Source of the DNA: Tetrahymena elliotti 4EA
Lineage: Eukaryota > Ciliophora > Oligohymenophorea > Hymenostomatida > Tetrahymenidae
Reading direction: 5' to 3'
Assembly (NCBI GenBank): GCA_000231825.2
Contig: JH720365.1
Coordinates: 344,179-408,178, forward strand
DNA length: 64,000 nt
Below the pieces are notes generated by a model. It worked only from the letters and a program-made list of their open reading frames with translations, did no database searches and was not told the origin of the DNA. This document shows, piece after piece, positions 51,209-64,000 of the stretch. Each line of letters begins with the position of its first letter. Position 1 is the first letter of the stretch. Made by a program: the position numbers and the translations under genes.

Positions 51209-54200
51209 TCAATCTTCTATCATTGAAGAGTTATGAGAATAAGACGATCTGTTTAGATCTATTTCTTCCTAAAGTTTTTATAGCTGATGAGTTAATTCAA
51301 ATATCTGTTAGGCTAGGTTATTCTTTTACATAGCTAGCTATTCTATTTATTTTTGCTTTTCTGATTATATTTAGTCCAACTCTTCTTTATGAGATAGCTT
51401 GATGGTATTTATTTCATTTTCTTTATCACTATTCATCATTTATAATACCTTTACCTATTCAAATAGTTCAAAAATTTTAGTTTTAAGCTCATTTCTTTCA
51501 CTTTCTAGTTTACTACTTTCTTCATTTTTAAGTTAATTCCAAAGATTCTTTTCTTGCTTAAACTACTCTATCATAGTATTGACTTCTTCAGATTTAATCA
51601 ATTCTAACTAGTTCATCTTTTCTTCATACTCATTTACCAATTTTTGGTTCTCCTCTTATTCAAGAATTAAATTTGCTTCTAAATCCTTGCTCTTAGATAA
51701 TAATTAACTAATGACTTACTCATTTTAAATATTTTTTTCATTAAGTTGCTTGATTTACTCCAATTAGCTGAAATTTTATTCAGTGTGATTTTTAATTTTA
51801 AAGTTTAATTCTTCTAAAACAACTACTTAGCTTAATAGTTCTTTCTAATGACCATTATTAAGTTTTTCATTTTACTCTTTTAATGATTTAATTTCGTTTT
51901 ACAAAACTTTGATTTATTCTTACAACTATTTACTAGCTTCTTTCATAGTATTATTTTCTTGAATATTTTCATTTTTCTGCTTTTCTATGAGTAACTTTGA
52001 GTTATTTAATTAATCTGATAAATCCTTTACACTTGATTTTTCTTTATTTAGTTGCTTATTAATTTCAATATTTTCATTTTCTATCTAAGATATCTTTTAC
52101 ACTTGATTTTTAATAGTTGAATTCAATTCTTCAATCTTAGCTTTTTCATTGCTAATCAATTTAATTTAATCATCAATTTAAGATTATAGTTTCTTCAATT
52201 ATTCTTCCAATTTATTTAATTTTTAAGTGTTTTCTTCCTTTTCCTTTTATAAAATTGAAACTTGCTTATCTAATTAAGCCTTTGTATTATCTAGTTCTTG
52301 GATTTATTTTTTCAAATCTTTTTCAGTTTAACTCAACTTTTATTATTTTTGTTCAGTTTAGTTAATTATTTCTTTGCTTTGTTAAAGCTAAATGTCAAAA
52401 GCCTACATTTGCTTTTCTAACTATTCTTTTAATTTATCACACTCATTTTTATTAGCCAATACTATATTTTTAAGCTCGTTTTCAGCTTGATTTAGCTTTT
52501 GCTAGGATTATTCTTTTTCATTAATCAATTACTTTTTATCTTATTCTAACTTTTTTATTAATTCCTCCTATTCATTTTTAACTTTTTCTAAAACTTAAAT
52601 TTAACTTAAAAGGCCATTTTATTTTGATTCAAATTATTTATAAGCTTCTTCTAAATTAGCACTCTAGTTTGATAATAACTTATTACTTTGAAGTAATTCA
52701 TTGTGTCTATTCTCATGTTGCTTTTCTTTATTTTAATATTCTTCCGTTAGTATTTTAATTTATTCTCTCAAAAGAGAAATTTAATCTTGTAAAATAGTTT
52801 ATTCATCTATCAACTTTGATTTTTCTTCTTCCTTTGACAAGAGCTAATTTTGATGTTTTTTATCTTATTCTTCTAATAATACTATCTTGCTCTATAACTA
52901 TTACAACTATTAATCTTATTTTTAACATTTCTCATTTTAAATATTGACTTATTATTATTCTTCCACAACTTGCTTTTTCATATTTTCTATTTGTAAATTG
53001 AAATCTTCAATTTAATTTTTATATTTTTGAATGAGGTTTTAATTTTCCTTATTTAATTTTTCTATTTAAGCATTAATTTCACCTTTTTCTTGTAATTTAT
53101 TTTGTAATTAGTTAATGCTTTACTCAAACCTAGAAGCATTCTTTTATGCTGTTTCTTAGAGAACATTTAATTCGTTTTCTAAATCAGAAATTTGAGATTG
53201 ATATTAGCTATTTTTTCCTTACAATTCTTAAATAAGCTTTGAATTATTTTCAATCTTAGTCTCGCTTTACTAAGTAAAACTACAAATTTCTTAATTTAAT
53301 AAATCTACCTATTTAGAGAGCTATTAGACCTAATCTTCTTTTCTTTAAACTTATGTTTCTAATTCTTAGATTTCTTGATCCTTTGATTTGATCTAACTTT
53401 AAACAATTCTTAATTCAGTAGTAAGCTATTCAATTTATTCATTTTGTCCTTTTATTACTGAATTTTAACCTTTTTCTTTTGTAAGAGAATTTTCTTATTC
53501 AGCTTTCAATATTGAATTGACTTGATTTATTTGCTATTATAAATCTTCTGTTTGATTTTGATGCTTCTTTTTATTTTCTTCAAAAATAGCCTTCTACTTT
53601 TGCTCTTTTTGCTTCATTTAAGATAATTCACTCTCAAGTTAATTAATTTATTATTTTTCACTCTTTGATTGATTAGAAGAATCTAATTTTAACTATTCAA
53701 GCTCTTATTTGATTTGATTCTTTTCTCTAGTAATTGTTTCCATCTACTACAAGAATTCCTATAATTATTTAGATGACTCAGTTTATTCTAAATTCTTTTA
53801 ACTGTTTATCACATCTAATTCTTCTTTTAAGCTATTTGCTTCTTTAGTTTTTAAAGATATCTACTCTTAAAACAAATTGTTTTCTTTTTCAGCAGAATCA
53901 AATTAAATTTAAAGTTACTCTATCTAAAGTTCATAATTTTATTTTTCTTACTATAATTCTTAGACAATCTATGTAAGTTAAGCTTTTTCTTCTCTTAAGG
54001 TTTCATTATTATTTTTTTATTCTTTAGAAAGTTTAATATTTTCTTCTAGCTTATTTTAAAGAATTTGAAGGTCTTATTATAATTATTCAACTTACTCAGT
54101 TGAAGACTTATTTAAATTATTATTTTTAGAAACAAGTTCTTCAATTTATTGGATTAACTATTAGTTCTATTTTTTTATTTGATTACTCTACTCTATCTAT

Positions 54201-57200
54201 TGATTAATTTGCATGCCCAACTCTTAAATCTTAGCTTTTAGACTTTCATCATTTTTCTTATTAGCAGCTTTAGCTTTATTTAATTCATCTTAAAGCTCGT
54301 CGATTTTTTTCTATAATTCTTACTTTTCTTTTAAAGCTAACTAATAATCAACTTCAAGATGATTCGATTTATTGTTCTAAGTTTAAAGACTTTCATTTTG
54401 CTCTTCCATCTATTTAATGAGTTATTCTATTTGTTATTTAAGTTAATTTTCATTTAATTCTGAATTATTTAAAATTTCTATTTTTTCTTTTTCAACCTAT
54501 TCAAGACTAGCTTCAACTTATTTAATATTTTCTTCATAAATATTCAATTAAGACTTTAACTAAGAGTTGATTTGATTAGTTTCTTTTAATTACTATTCAA
54601 CTAAAATAAATTAATTATCTTATTCTAATTTTTATTCTTTCAAGTCATCAATAGTGACTGACATTTCTTCTATCTATTTCATAAAATTCTAAACCTCTAA
54701 TTAAAGTTCATTTTCTTTAAATTCTGATTTATTAGCTATTTCTAAATTTTCTTTTTCAATCTATTCAAGATTAATTTAAATTTGTTTAATATTTTCTTCA
54801 TAACTTTTCACTTAAGACTAAAGCTAAGAGTTCATTTATTAAACTTCTTATAACTACTATTCAACTTAATTGTATTAATTATCTTGTTTTAATTTTTATA
54901 CCTTTAAATCATCTATTAAAATCGTCATTTCTTCTATTTGTTAAATCTTAAGTTTAAGCTCTTCTTTGATCTAATTGTTGAATTGAGCTAATTGCTACAA
55001 ATCGAAATTTTATTTTTCTAAAATATCTAATTAAGTATTGACTTAATTTTCTATAATATCTTGATTTTCTTTTTGCAAAAATTCATTTTCTTCAATTAAT
55101 TTTTAAATTTCTAATTATAAAGTCGAGATAGTGCTTTAATCTTCATTGATGCTTTTTTAACATTCATTAAGTTATTTAATAAAATCAGCTTTTTCTTATT
55201 CTAGTGCATTAATCATCTTTTCATCCTTTTCACATAAATCCCTCAAATTTTTATTTTCACTTTCATACTATTAACATTTTTTTCTTAAATTTTCAACTTA
55301 TTGAATAGAATCTTAAGTATTTTAGTCTAAGTTATTTATTTGATCTCTTAAACTTTTGTTTTCACTTTCCAAATCTTTAATAATATTTTCTAATTTTTAT
55401 TTTCTGTTGTTTTCCTTCATAAATTCTTCTCTTTGCTCTTCATATAATTATTCAAGAGAAATTTTTTAAACTGAAAGTTCATTATATTCATTCTTAGTTT
55501 CTTTGTTTTATTCAAGCATTTCTTCAAGCTTTTGCTTTATTTCCTCAATTTAAAGTTTTTGTCTTTCACATATCTCAAATTATTACTATAATGACTAAGT
55601 ATTTATTTCATTCTATTATCTCTCAGTACTGTAAAGATTTTTATATTCTTAAAGTTCATTTGTTAGTTTTTCTTATTCTTCTTTGCTTAATAAAATTTAT
55701 TAGCTTGAATTTATTTCACTTTCATTTAATCTTTGTTATAAAGAAGAAATCGATTTTTCAAAATTAATTTTCTCTTCTTCAAAAATAAGGATTTGCTTTT
55801 TCATTTCTTCAGTGAATTAAGATTCGGACATTCTTGATTATTAAGTCAATGAATCAACTTGCTTATTTAACAATTGAACTTATCCTTCAAGTTATTCTTT
55901 TACTTATCTTAACTCTTCAATAGTGCTTATGTTAATTTATGCTTAGCTTACTACCAATGCCAATTTACTTTGAAGTTCTTCTTATTATTATAATAAAATT
56001 GCTTTATCATTTTCTGATGTTTTTTTCTGTTTATTTATAGCATCTACCAATTATTCCATTTTTAATAAAAATTCTTCTCTTTCTTTTTTTAAATTTTTAT
56101 GTTCATTTCTCAAAGCCTGGGTTTCATTGGTTAAATTATTTAATTCCTATTACAATTCTTCATTTTGTTGAATGAGCAACTAGTTTTATTCTTTAGATTC
56201 TTCAAGCGAAGTTCTCAATGTCAATAGCTTTTCTTCTTGTTATTTTATTAATTCATTGAATTCTCTGTTTTGCTTTTCAAGTTTTTCATTAAAAACAATT
56301 TCTTTTTCTTGTTAAATCTAAATAAAGTTTTAATTTTCAATATGAATCTATTATTACAAGTTTTCATTTATTTTTTTCTCCTCTTAGATAAAATTTTGTA
56401 ACTGATTCTTTTCGTTTTCAAAGTTAGATTTTAATTAATTAATTTATTAATCAAAATCAGAGAGTATTTAATTTAATTATTTATTATACTCTTCTTTTTG
56501 TTTAGTATTTTAAGTATTTAAAATTTAAATTTTTTATAACTACTCTTCTATTTAATCCTCTAAATTTTTAATTAAATTATTTTTTTGTTCAATTTCAGTT
56601 TATGTAGTTTCTATTAAATTTTTTAAATCGCCTTATTCAATAGATTTTTATTAAATTTCTTAGTTCTACTTTTCTATCCATTTTTGAAGTTCCTCCTTTT
56701 CTTAATTGATTTTATTATTAATTGATAAAAGCTCATTTTTTTAAATCAATGTTTCTTCATAAATTTATTAAATATTTTCTTTCTCAATTTAATCTATAAT
56801 CTGTTATTTTTCTTACAATGCATCTTATAATTAATAAATTCGCTCTTACAAACTATTTAATTCATCTACTTGCAATCTTAAATTTAAAATAGTTTGTTCT
56901 TTTTATTTGATAGTTTGCATGAATTACTCTTAATTTAACTAAATTTCTTCTTACAATTAACAAATTTTTTATTCATTTTCTTATTTATTTTGTTAAGTTT
57001 TCTCCATTATTGATAATTTTTCCTTTTATTCTAAGTCTCTTAATTCATTTACTTGACTAATTTATTAATTTAGAATTTATTTTTCTTCAATGAAGCTTTA
57101 TATTTTAGTCTCTAAATTTGCAATTTGATTTTCATATCCTAGTTAAATTTATTCTAATTTCTTTATATTTTTTTCTCTTTCAACTTCAAGTTCTTATTAT

Positions 57201-60200
57201 TTTTCATTTATTTTATTATTCAAATTTTTAGCTTGTTCTTCATTATCTTTATCTTTTTAAATTAAATTTTATTCTAAAATTTAAATTTGATTTAACAAAT
57301 CTGAATTTTATTTTTCTAGTTGTTATTTTTAAGATTAGATTTAATTGAGATTTTCCTTTGCTTCTTCATTATTTTTTAAATAGGATTGGCATTGTGTATT
57401 AAGTTCACTAAGCTTCTATTCAAAAATATTTCTTTCATTTAAAATATCATTAAACTAGGTTTGTAAATTGGATTATTCTTTTCTTGATTTCTTTATTTTT
57501 TCTTCAGATTCACCAGTTGCTTCAATTAATTTAGCGTATTCACTTTATTATTAGTTTAGCTTTAAAATAAGTTCTTCATTTTTATCTTAAGATACTTTTA
57601 ATTCACTTTAGAGTTCTTAAATCATTATATTTTGTTAATTAACTTCTTCTTAAATCAACAAGTAATCTTCATCGCTTTATGTTATTTTTTATTCCTAGCT
57701 CATAATTTATGTCTAGAATTTGGAAATCTTTTCCATTAATTCTTTTTAAAGTTATTCATTTTCTTTTTATAATTTGTTCACTGTTTCTTATAAGTTGCTA
57801 CTTGTTTTAGAGCTTTCTTCAGTTTATTGATCAAGTGTTTTCTTAATTTATTAAACTTCTAGCTTTAAATTTTCAATCTAGCTTAAACTATCTTCCAATT
57901 ATACTTATTTTTCACTATTTTTTTATTATAAATCCTAAGCAATCAAATCAGTTTCACTTTCCTTCTTTTTATAAAGAGTAATTTCTTATTCTAATTATTA
58001 GTTAGACAATTATAACTTTTAAATTAATTCTTAACTCTCCTTTTCACTCAATTAAATTTTATTTTATTTATCTTACAATTAAGCTTCTAGCTTAGCATTC
58101 ATAGATACTACGTTTTCAAGCTACTGCTTTAAATTTAAATAATCTTATTCATTTTATTAAATTGCTTAGTTTGCTTCACTAATTTTTTACTAATCTAAAG
58201 ATATGATACTCTCCTTTTCTTAAATTTATGAATGAAGCAATTCTATTAATTGCTATTGTTGCTATATTTCTTGCTCTTATTGCTCTATCTATTCATTCAT
58301 TTCTTTGACTTGTCTTTCTAAATTTTCTTTCTCTTACTATTCATAGATATATTCAGAATTTTAACCAGCAAGCCTTACATTTTTTTCTAATAACTACTTA
58401 ACTTAGTTTTGTAAATCTAATATTTATGTACTGAATTCATTTTTTAACGATTCTTATTGTTGCTAAGAAGAATAATTGATTTAACTTATCTATTATTAAT
58501 GAACAATTTTTAGTTCTTCCTAAGTTTGATAGATCTTATTTTTTTCTAATTGCAATTACTTGATTTAATCTTCAAGATCTTCAATTTAAGAATCTTTTTC
58601 TTTGAGAGAAATTTATTATGATGATAAATTTAAGTTCATCTCTTGATGACTTTCATTTTACTTTGAAACATTTTCGCATTTTAATTTTTACTGAGCAATT
58701 TCTTCATTTAATTAAATTATTTGTGCCTTTAAAATAGCATTCTCATATTAATACTACTTTTGAATGTGCTATGTGGTTACATTTTCTATTTGCTTTATTT
58801 AGACATCCTTCTCTGATATTTATTAATTAAGTAACTATGTATTATTTTTTAATTATTAAATCTCTTTTTGAAGACTTTCATTTTCTTGGCTAAATTATTT
58901 CTTACTTTCTTATAATTCTTTTTGGACTTGCTTGATTTCAATCTCATATTAAAGAACTTATTCTTGCAACATTTTTCTCAGTTTGGATTACTCTTCCTCA
59001 TCATGAATATAAGACATTGATATGCTTAGCTAGCTCCTACTTTTTAGATCTTCAATTTCTCTTTTCATCTGCACTTCCTTTTCTCCTTTCTGAAGATTCT
59101 CAGTTAGTAATTTTTGGTTTACTCTCAAAATTCTTTCATTCTAATCTTAAAGATCATGCAATTTTATAGCTTCATTCTTTGATACTATTTAATTGCCTTC
59201 AATTGGTGGGAGACTATTTCTTTATACTTTAGAAAGAGCAACTATTTACTCAGAAAGAATACGGTTTTCTTCTTATAATTATTCAATTTTGTCATTATGA
59301 GCTAACTAAACTGAGCTCCTATCAGTCATCATACTTTAATACATACTGCGATTTCTTAATTCATCTACTTCTTATTACAATTATTAATTTTGTTATTATA
59401 AACTAAGAACTTATTCTGATAATCTTTGGTTAGTTTAAAGAACCTAATCAAATTATTATTTATTTTAATTAACAAGCTTTTCCTTAGATTCCAAATTCAT
59501 TCTTTAAGCCTGTAATAACTATAAATCTGCTTATTCTTTTTCTAATTCTTCAATTCTATCTTGCTACTTTTTGAGCAGTTCCTCTAACTTTTTAACCTAT
59601 TCAGAGAACAATTATTTTTATTTAGTAAACTATTATTAGTTTTGTAATGTTGCTTGATTTTGTTAACTCTATTATTTCAAAGCAGACTCATAATGTTCTT
59701 TCATTTCCTTCATCTACTACATTAAAGCTTCATTCAATTCAGTCTATTTTTCTAACTTAGACTTAAGTAGGTCAGCATCTCCGTTTCTATCAAAAGTATG
59801 CTGTTAATAATTAAAATTTTTAATTTAAACTTAATAACAAAAAATAGAAATTACTGATATATCTAATCTCGAATGTGACATATTTCTAAGCATTTCTACT
59901 TCATCCATTAGTTTTTTATTGATATCTGAGAGAGAAGTCATTTCTTCAATAAGCTTTTTGTTTGTTTCCATAACAGATATTAATTAATCAGATTTTGAAG
60001 GGGAAGAACCACCGTTTATCTAATGAAGGATATTAGACATTGATTCATTTTAATGCTATTCAATGATCTTTTCATAATTTTCTTTTAAACTCTTCATCTA
60101 ATCAGTTAACAACTGATTTAGCTAAGTTTGTTAATCAAGTTTTCTTCTTAATGTTTAAGCCTCATTTGCTTTTTCGTACACATTCTAATTAATTTTGTCA

Positions 60201-63200
60201 TGATTATTATTATTCGATAAAAAAAATGATTGTATAATTTACACTAATATCTAGCTAGGACTATGATTAATTTCTTTATGAATCTAACTCCTCTTACAAC
60301 TTTTTGTTCATTTGAGCTAACTGTACATTTTCTTCAATTATTTTTTAGTTAGTAGCAAGCAAAGATGCTAATGAATTCTTTTGCTAAATTGATTAAGGAT
60401 TCAAGATGCTTGACATAGATTAATTGTGTAAATCTATAACTTATTCATGATTTTCTTGCATCTCTTTCATTTATTTATTTAAAATTTAATTTATTTTAGT
60501 TTATTTTTCTAATTTTTTCTGAAGATCTTCTATTTCATTGCCTCTATCATAAGCATTCTTTAAAATTTTCAAATATTATAATTTTCAATGATTTATTTTA
60601 AAAATGAAAAAATTCTTACGCTGAAGTCAATTTTAGAATAAGAAGAGTTTTTCAAAATGTCTAATTCATCCATTAATTTTCTATTTTTTTAACTCAATTC
60701 TGAGTTTTCTTAGATTAATTTCTTGTTTGATTACAAGAGAGAATCTAATTCAGCTTGGTGTTACTTAACGTTAAACTTGTTCTGTAATTCTTTTTATAAA
60801 GACTCCACTTTTGCTTTAAGATATGCATTTTCAGATTTTAATGATTCTGTGTCTTCAAGTATGCTTAATCCTACTAAATTTTCTTTTTCTTTAATAAAAT
60901 AAATCTAAAATAAATAAACAAATAAATATAATTTTCTTACTTTGTCTATTTATACCTTAAAGTTAATCAATTTACTACTTTAAATTAAAAATTTCCTTTT
61001 CTTTTGATTCTTAATACAATCTAAAAGTCTATTGACCATGAGAAGCAGGAAGTATAAGGTCGTCTTCTAAAATAGAAGATTGGTTTAAGAATGACATATC
61101 CATATTACCTTAATTCATATTTAAGTCTTTTTCATTTCTTAAATTTTAAAGTTATTTTTATAGGTGATTGATAGTAATGTCTTTTTAAATAATTTGATTT
61201 TATAGATTTTCATTTGAGGCTGAGTCGAATTAAGTTATCAAAGTTTTTCTTGCAGAATCAGCTTGCAAGATTTTTTTAAGTTAAATTTTAGTCATCTCTA
61301 ATTCTGTCTTCAAATCATTAATAATTTACTATTAATTAAAATTATCTGAATTCTTTTCAGCACTGTGATAATTTGAATTAGGATTTTCAAAACCACCCAT
61401 TTTAAATTAACTAACTGGAGATTAAAACTATGAATTGATTTGAATAGGTTTTTTTGTATTCTAAAGAGTATTTTATCTTGAAGCAGTATTTTAAGAGCCT
61501 TTACTATCATAATTGATTCTGGAAACCTAAATCTGCAAATTCGAATTCTCTTTCTTTAAATTCTCAATTTCTCTTATCAAGCTATCATTTTATTTTTTTA
61601 ATTATTCAACTTCTAAGATAGAATTAGACCCATACTGCTTGCTTCCAAACATCTGCTATTGTGTTTATGACAAAAGTGGTAATGGAACATTATTTTATGA
61701 AGCTATTCCTTTTATTTTTTTAGAACCTATCATTCTCGATTGCATATCTGATTTTTAACTAAGGATTTATGAAGTAGCTCCTTATGTTTAAAACCCTTAC
61801 TTTAAAAGAGCAATTTCCTCCTACAACTTAGTAGTTAGAATTTTTTCTTCTTTATATTTTTATTCGTATATTCTAAATTCACTGAAACTTTCATTGAGTT
61901 TCTACTCTCTTAATTAAGCCTCTAATTACTTTATCTATCTTCTCAAATCCTAAATCTACTCTGATCCATTTTCTTGTAAAGAAATGTTACTCGAATTTAA
62001 ATCTAAATTTTCTTTATTTATAAAAATTAATAATCAAATAAAAAAGAAAAAATTATTTTTACTAATTTAATTTGTTGCACGTAAAATTTATGAACGAGCT
62101 TCTTCAGGTACTACCATAGTCTATTTCATCATGTTATTTTCAAATTCTAAGTTTTTAATTCTATTTTAAAGAGATTCTTTATCAGTTGTCAGTGCTTTTA
62201 ACTTTCTTTTCAAATCATTGTCTTCTTTAATTTAATATACAACCTGTAAGCTCTAATCCAATACCATAGATTAATTAATATTTCTATTGAAATTATCCTC
62301 CTAAGAATCTTTAATTTATTCAATCATCTTTGTATAAATTTCAATTGTTGACTTGATTTCTTCTTCTAATTTGCTATTTTCTTCAATCTAATACTCTTTA
62401 TCTTGTTAAAGAGCTTTATTCGTTTTAACCAAATTATCTAACTCCTTCCTAATTGTCTCCATAAGTAAAAAAACATCTGTTTAAGAAATAGTCTACTAAT
62501 TTTTATCATTCCATACCTCCAATGAATTTTCTAAATTTTTTAAAATCTTAAAAAATAAATTAATCGTTGAAGCAATATTGAATGCTTGATATTTCTATAA
62601 ATATCTTTACTTAAAAAATAAGCATTACAAATTTTCACAAAATGTTTTAAGTAATTATTTATTGTTAAAACATATACTAAATAATATATTCTAAAAGATA
62701 ATTTACCCTATTGTCGATTAGATAATTTTTTGTTGAAAAAGCTTTATGACATAAATACAAAAGATCACGCTGAGTTCTTGAATCCATCTAAATTGCTATT
62801 GCAATGCTTTCGTTAGAAGCATAGGTTGCTGAAGATGAAACAGGAAGTGCATTATTCCTGTGCAAAAACGAGTAAATTTATTCAGTAACATCACTATTTT
62901 CAGAGTTAAAAGACATCATAATTTTAGTAATATCTAAATAATTCATTTCAATAGATGGGAAATCATGAGAATATCTAAATTTAATTGATTAATCATTGAT
63001 TGCCAATCTCATAAATTCCATATTTAGGAACATGTCCATTTTCACGCATCTCTTTTATTTGCCTACTTACTCATTTATTAAAAGTTATGTAGAAAATTTG
63101 CTACCGCCTGTACCTAATAGACTTTATAATTATATTTTAACACTAGGATCTAATTCTATATTTCCATATGTAATAGAAGCAATACCAGAAAATTCGTCTT

Positions 63201-63558
63201 CTTAAGGATAAACTTCACATTTTATTTTAGAAAATAAATCCTATCCACTACATTAGTAAGTATTAGATGTTATTCCTTACATTAAATATTATCTGCTTTC
63301 TCCAATAATTCTAAACCATTTAAATTTAGCTGGAATAGCTATTGATTTATCTTTGCTAGAGTAAATATTAACACCTATATTGCAATTTTGGTAGGGATTC
63401 TGCTAATCACCTCTAATCTGTACATCAACAAAATAATTGTACTTTCCTTCTATGACTAATTTAGGTCCATCCTTGCTAATTGTTGAATTTCCCAAAGATG
63501 AAACTTAGGAGGAATTCATAGTTGAGGTGCTTAAATAATTCTTAATGGATTACCTCAT
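51209..63558 (-). CDS. Giant coiled-coil protein with AIR9-like N-terminal module
   Basis: Seven exons: 63558-62707, 62546-62063, 62011-60941, 60888-60620, 60557-60243, 60184-59855, 59800-51209; 3970 residues, stop TGA at 51211-51209. The last exon is a single 8.6-kb open frame. An in-frame ATG at 63519 is an alternative start. Residues ~35-145 look like an Ig-like A9 domain: KFKWFR, then ...GITSNTYQCSGQD..., then CEVYPQEDEFSG and ELDPSV. Residues ~150-275 look like the PH-like domain that ends AIR9, finishing with TQRDLLYLCHKAF. From ~290 to the end it is coiled coil, very rich in Glu, Lys, Gln, Leu and Asn, with short Ser/Gln-rich breaks (~480-600). A recent 88-residue internal duplication lies at 54410-54937. 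AIR9 is a microtubule-associated protein in plants and trypanosomes; a cytoskeletal or basal-body role here is inference. The coiled-coil part alone would match myosin-tail or golgin-like proteins non-specifically. Confidence 0.85.
54410..54937 (-). repeat. Tandem 264-bp (88-codon) duplication within the coiled-coil gene
   Basis: Copy 1 (54937-54674) begins IEEMTILIDDLKVQKLKQDN and copy 2 (54673-54410) begins IEEMSVTIDDLKEQKLEQDN. Both continue with VEQQL...NSQL.SQ....YEENIKQ...LEQ.EKE..EI.N.SE..EN.L. The offset is exactly 264 nt, a whole number of codons; it is not a multiple of 7 residues (88 = 12 heptads + 4), which suggests an 11-residue (hendecad, 8 x 11) periodicity. Confidence 0.85.
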
Positions 63559-64000
63559 AATAAATAAATATCTTTTAAAAATTTACTTTTTTTAAATTAT
63601 AAATTTATATTAATGAAATCTGCTTTGGTTATTATTTTTAAAATTTTTAATTAAAATCTTTCAAAAAATTTTAAATTCCCACTCTATATTTAGAATATTA
63701 TACTTTCTATAATTTTTACATTGACATATACTAATTACAAAGTGTTTTTTCTTCACAAAGCAACCGTTTCTATCAGTAACTGTTTAAAATTTATAAATAC
63801 CTATATCCTTCAGTTTTAAGATACAGATGAGGTTAATTAAAGATAAAATATTTTTAAAATTTTTAATTTTTTTAAAAAGTATTTTAATAATCTTTTTTTA
63901 AAAATGTTTATTAGTTGAGATGAATTTTAAAAATTTGTTAAATAATTGAAGCAAGTAAGCATAGCATTTCTCTCATAATCTTCAAAATTTATAAATAATT
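63559..64000. other. 5' flank of the giant coiled-coil gene
   Basis: AT-rich sequence upstream of the first ATG, running to the window edge. It presumably contains the promoter. No other gene is seen. Confidence 0.45.

Noticed and set aside
51209..59800. Reading the giant coiled coil as a myosin or kinesin heavy chain tail
   Set aside because: No motor domain in any exon; similarity would come only from generic heptad composition.

Overview
The window is AT-rich protein-coding chromatin from a ciliate, most likely the somatic (macronuclear) genome of Tetrahymena or a close relative. All twelve genes read as long open frames only when TAA and TAG are taken as glutamine and TGA is the sole stop. 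Introns are short (mostly 50-130 nt, GT...AG, very AT-rich) and spacers are long and almost free of G and C. Nearly every bacterial-style ORF in the window is a fragment or shadow of these genes. I rebuilt exons by hand and checked that phases join. Genes were named by remembered family motifs, not by a database search.

Layout, left to right: (1) 265-3682 minus, a protein kinase with a C-terminal membrane anchor and furin-like cysteine-rich ectodomain; (2) 6165-7697 plus, TauE/SafE-type transporter; (3) 9441-14567 plus, BLD10/CEP135 centriole cartwheel protein in 14 exons; (4) 15772-17208 minus, MORN-repeat protein with an acylation-type N-terminus; (5) 19527-29361 minus, a giant secretory-pathway membrane protein of about 3200 residues; (6) 31677-32911 plus, unknown coiled-coil protein; (7) 33629-35702 minus, calcium-dependent protein kinase with four EF-hands; (8) 37785-38726 plus, Rab-like GTPase with a broken G3 motif and a CaaX tail; (9) 39441-42167 minus, Gln/Asn-rich protein; (10) 43713-46169 plus, CFAP45 ciliary microtubule inner protein; (11) 47503-50176 plus, unknown protein with low-complexity N-terminus and coiled-coil C-terminus; (12) 51209-63558 minus, a giant coiled-coil protein of about 3970 residues with an N-terminal module resembling the A9 and PH-like parts of AIR9.

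There is no operon-like organisation; each gene stands alone with its own spacer. Several genes suit the ciliate cortex and cilium (BLD10, CFAP45, MORN, CDPK, the long coiled-coil proteins), but this is probably what any random ciliate segment would show. No tRNA, rRNA, transposon or CRISPR array is seen. One isolated Pol III B-box-like sequence lies in a spacer near 37.08 kb. The features most worth a second look are the inverted-topology receptor-like kinase, the GTPase lacking the catalytic glutamine, the AIR9-like head on a giant coiled coil containing an 88-residue tandem duplication, and a CFAP45 start codon separated from the rest of the gene by an intron.
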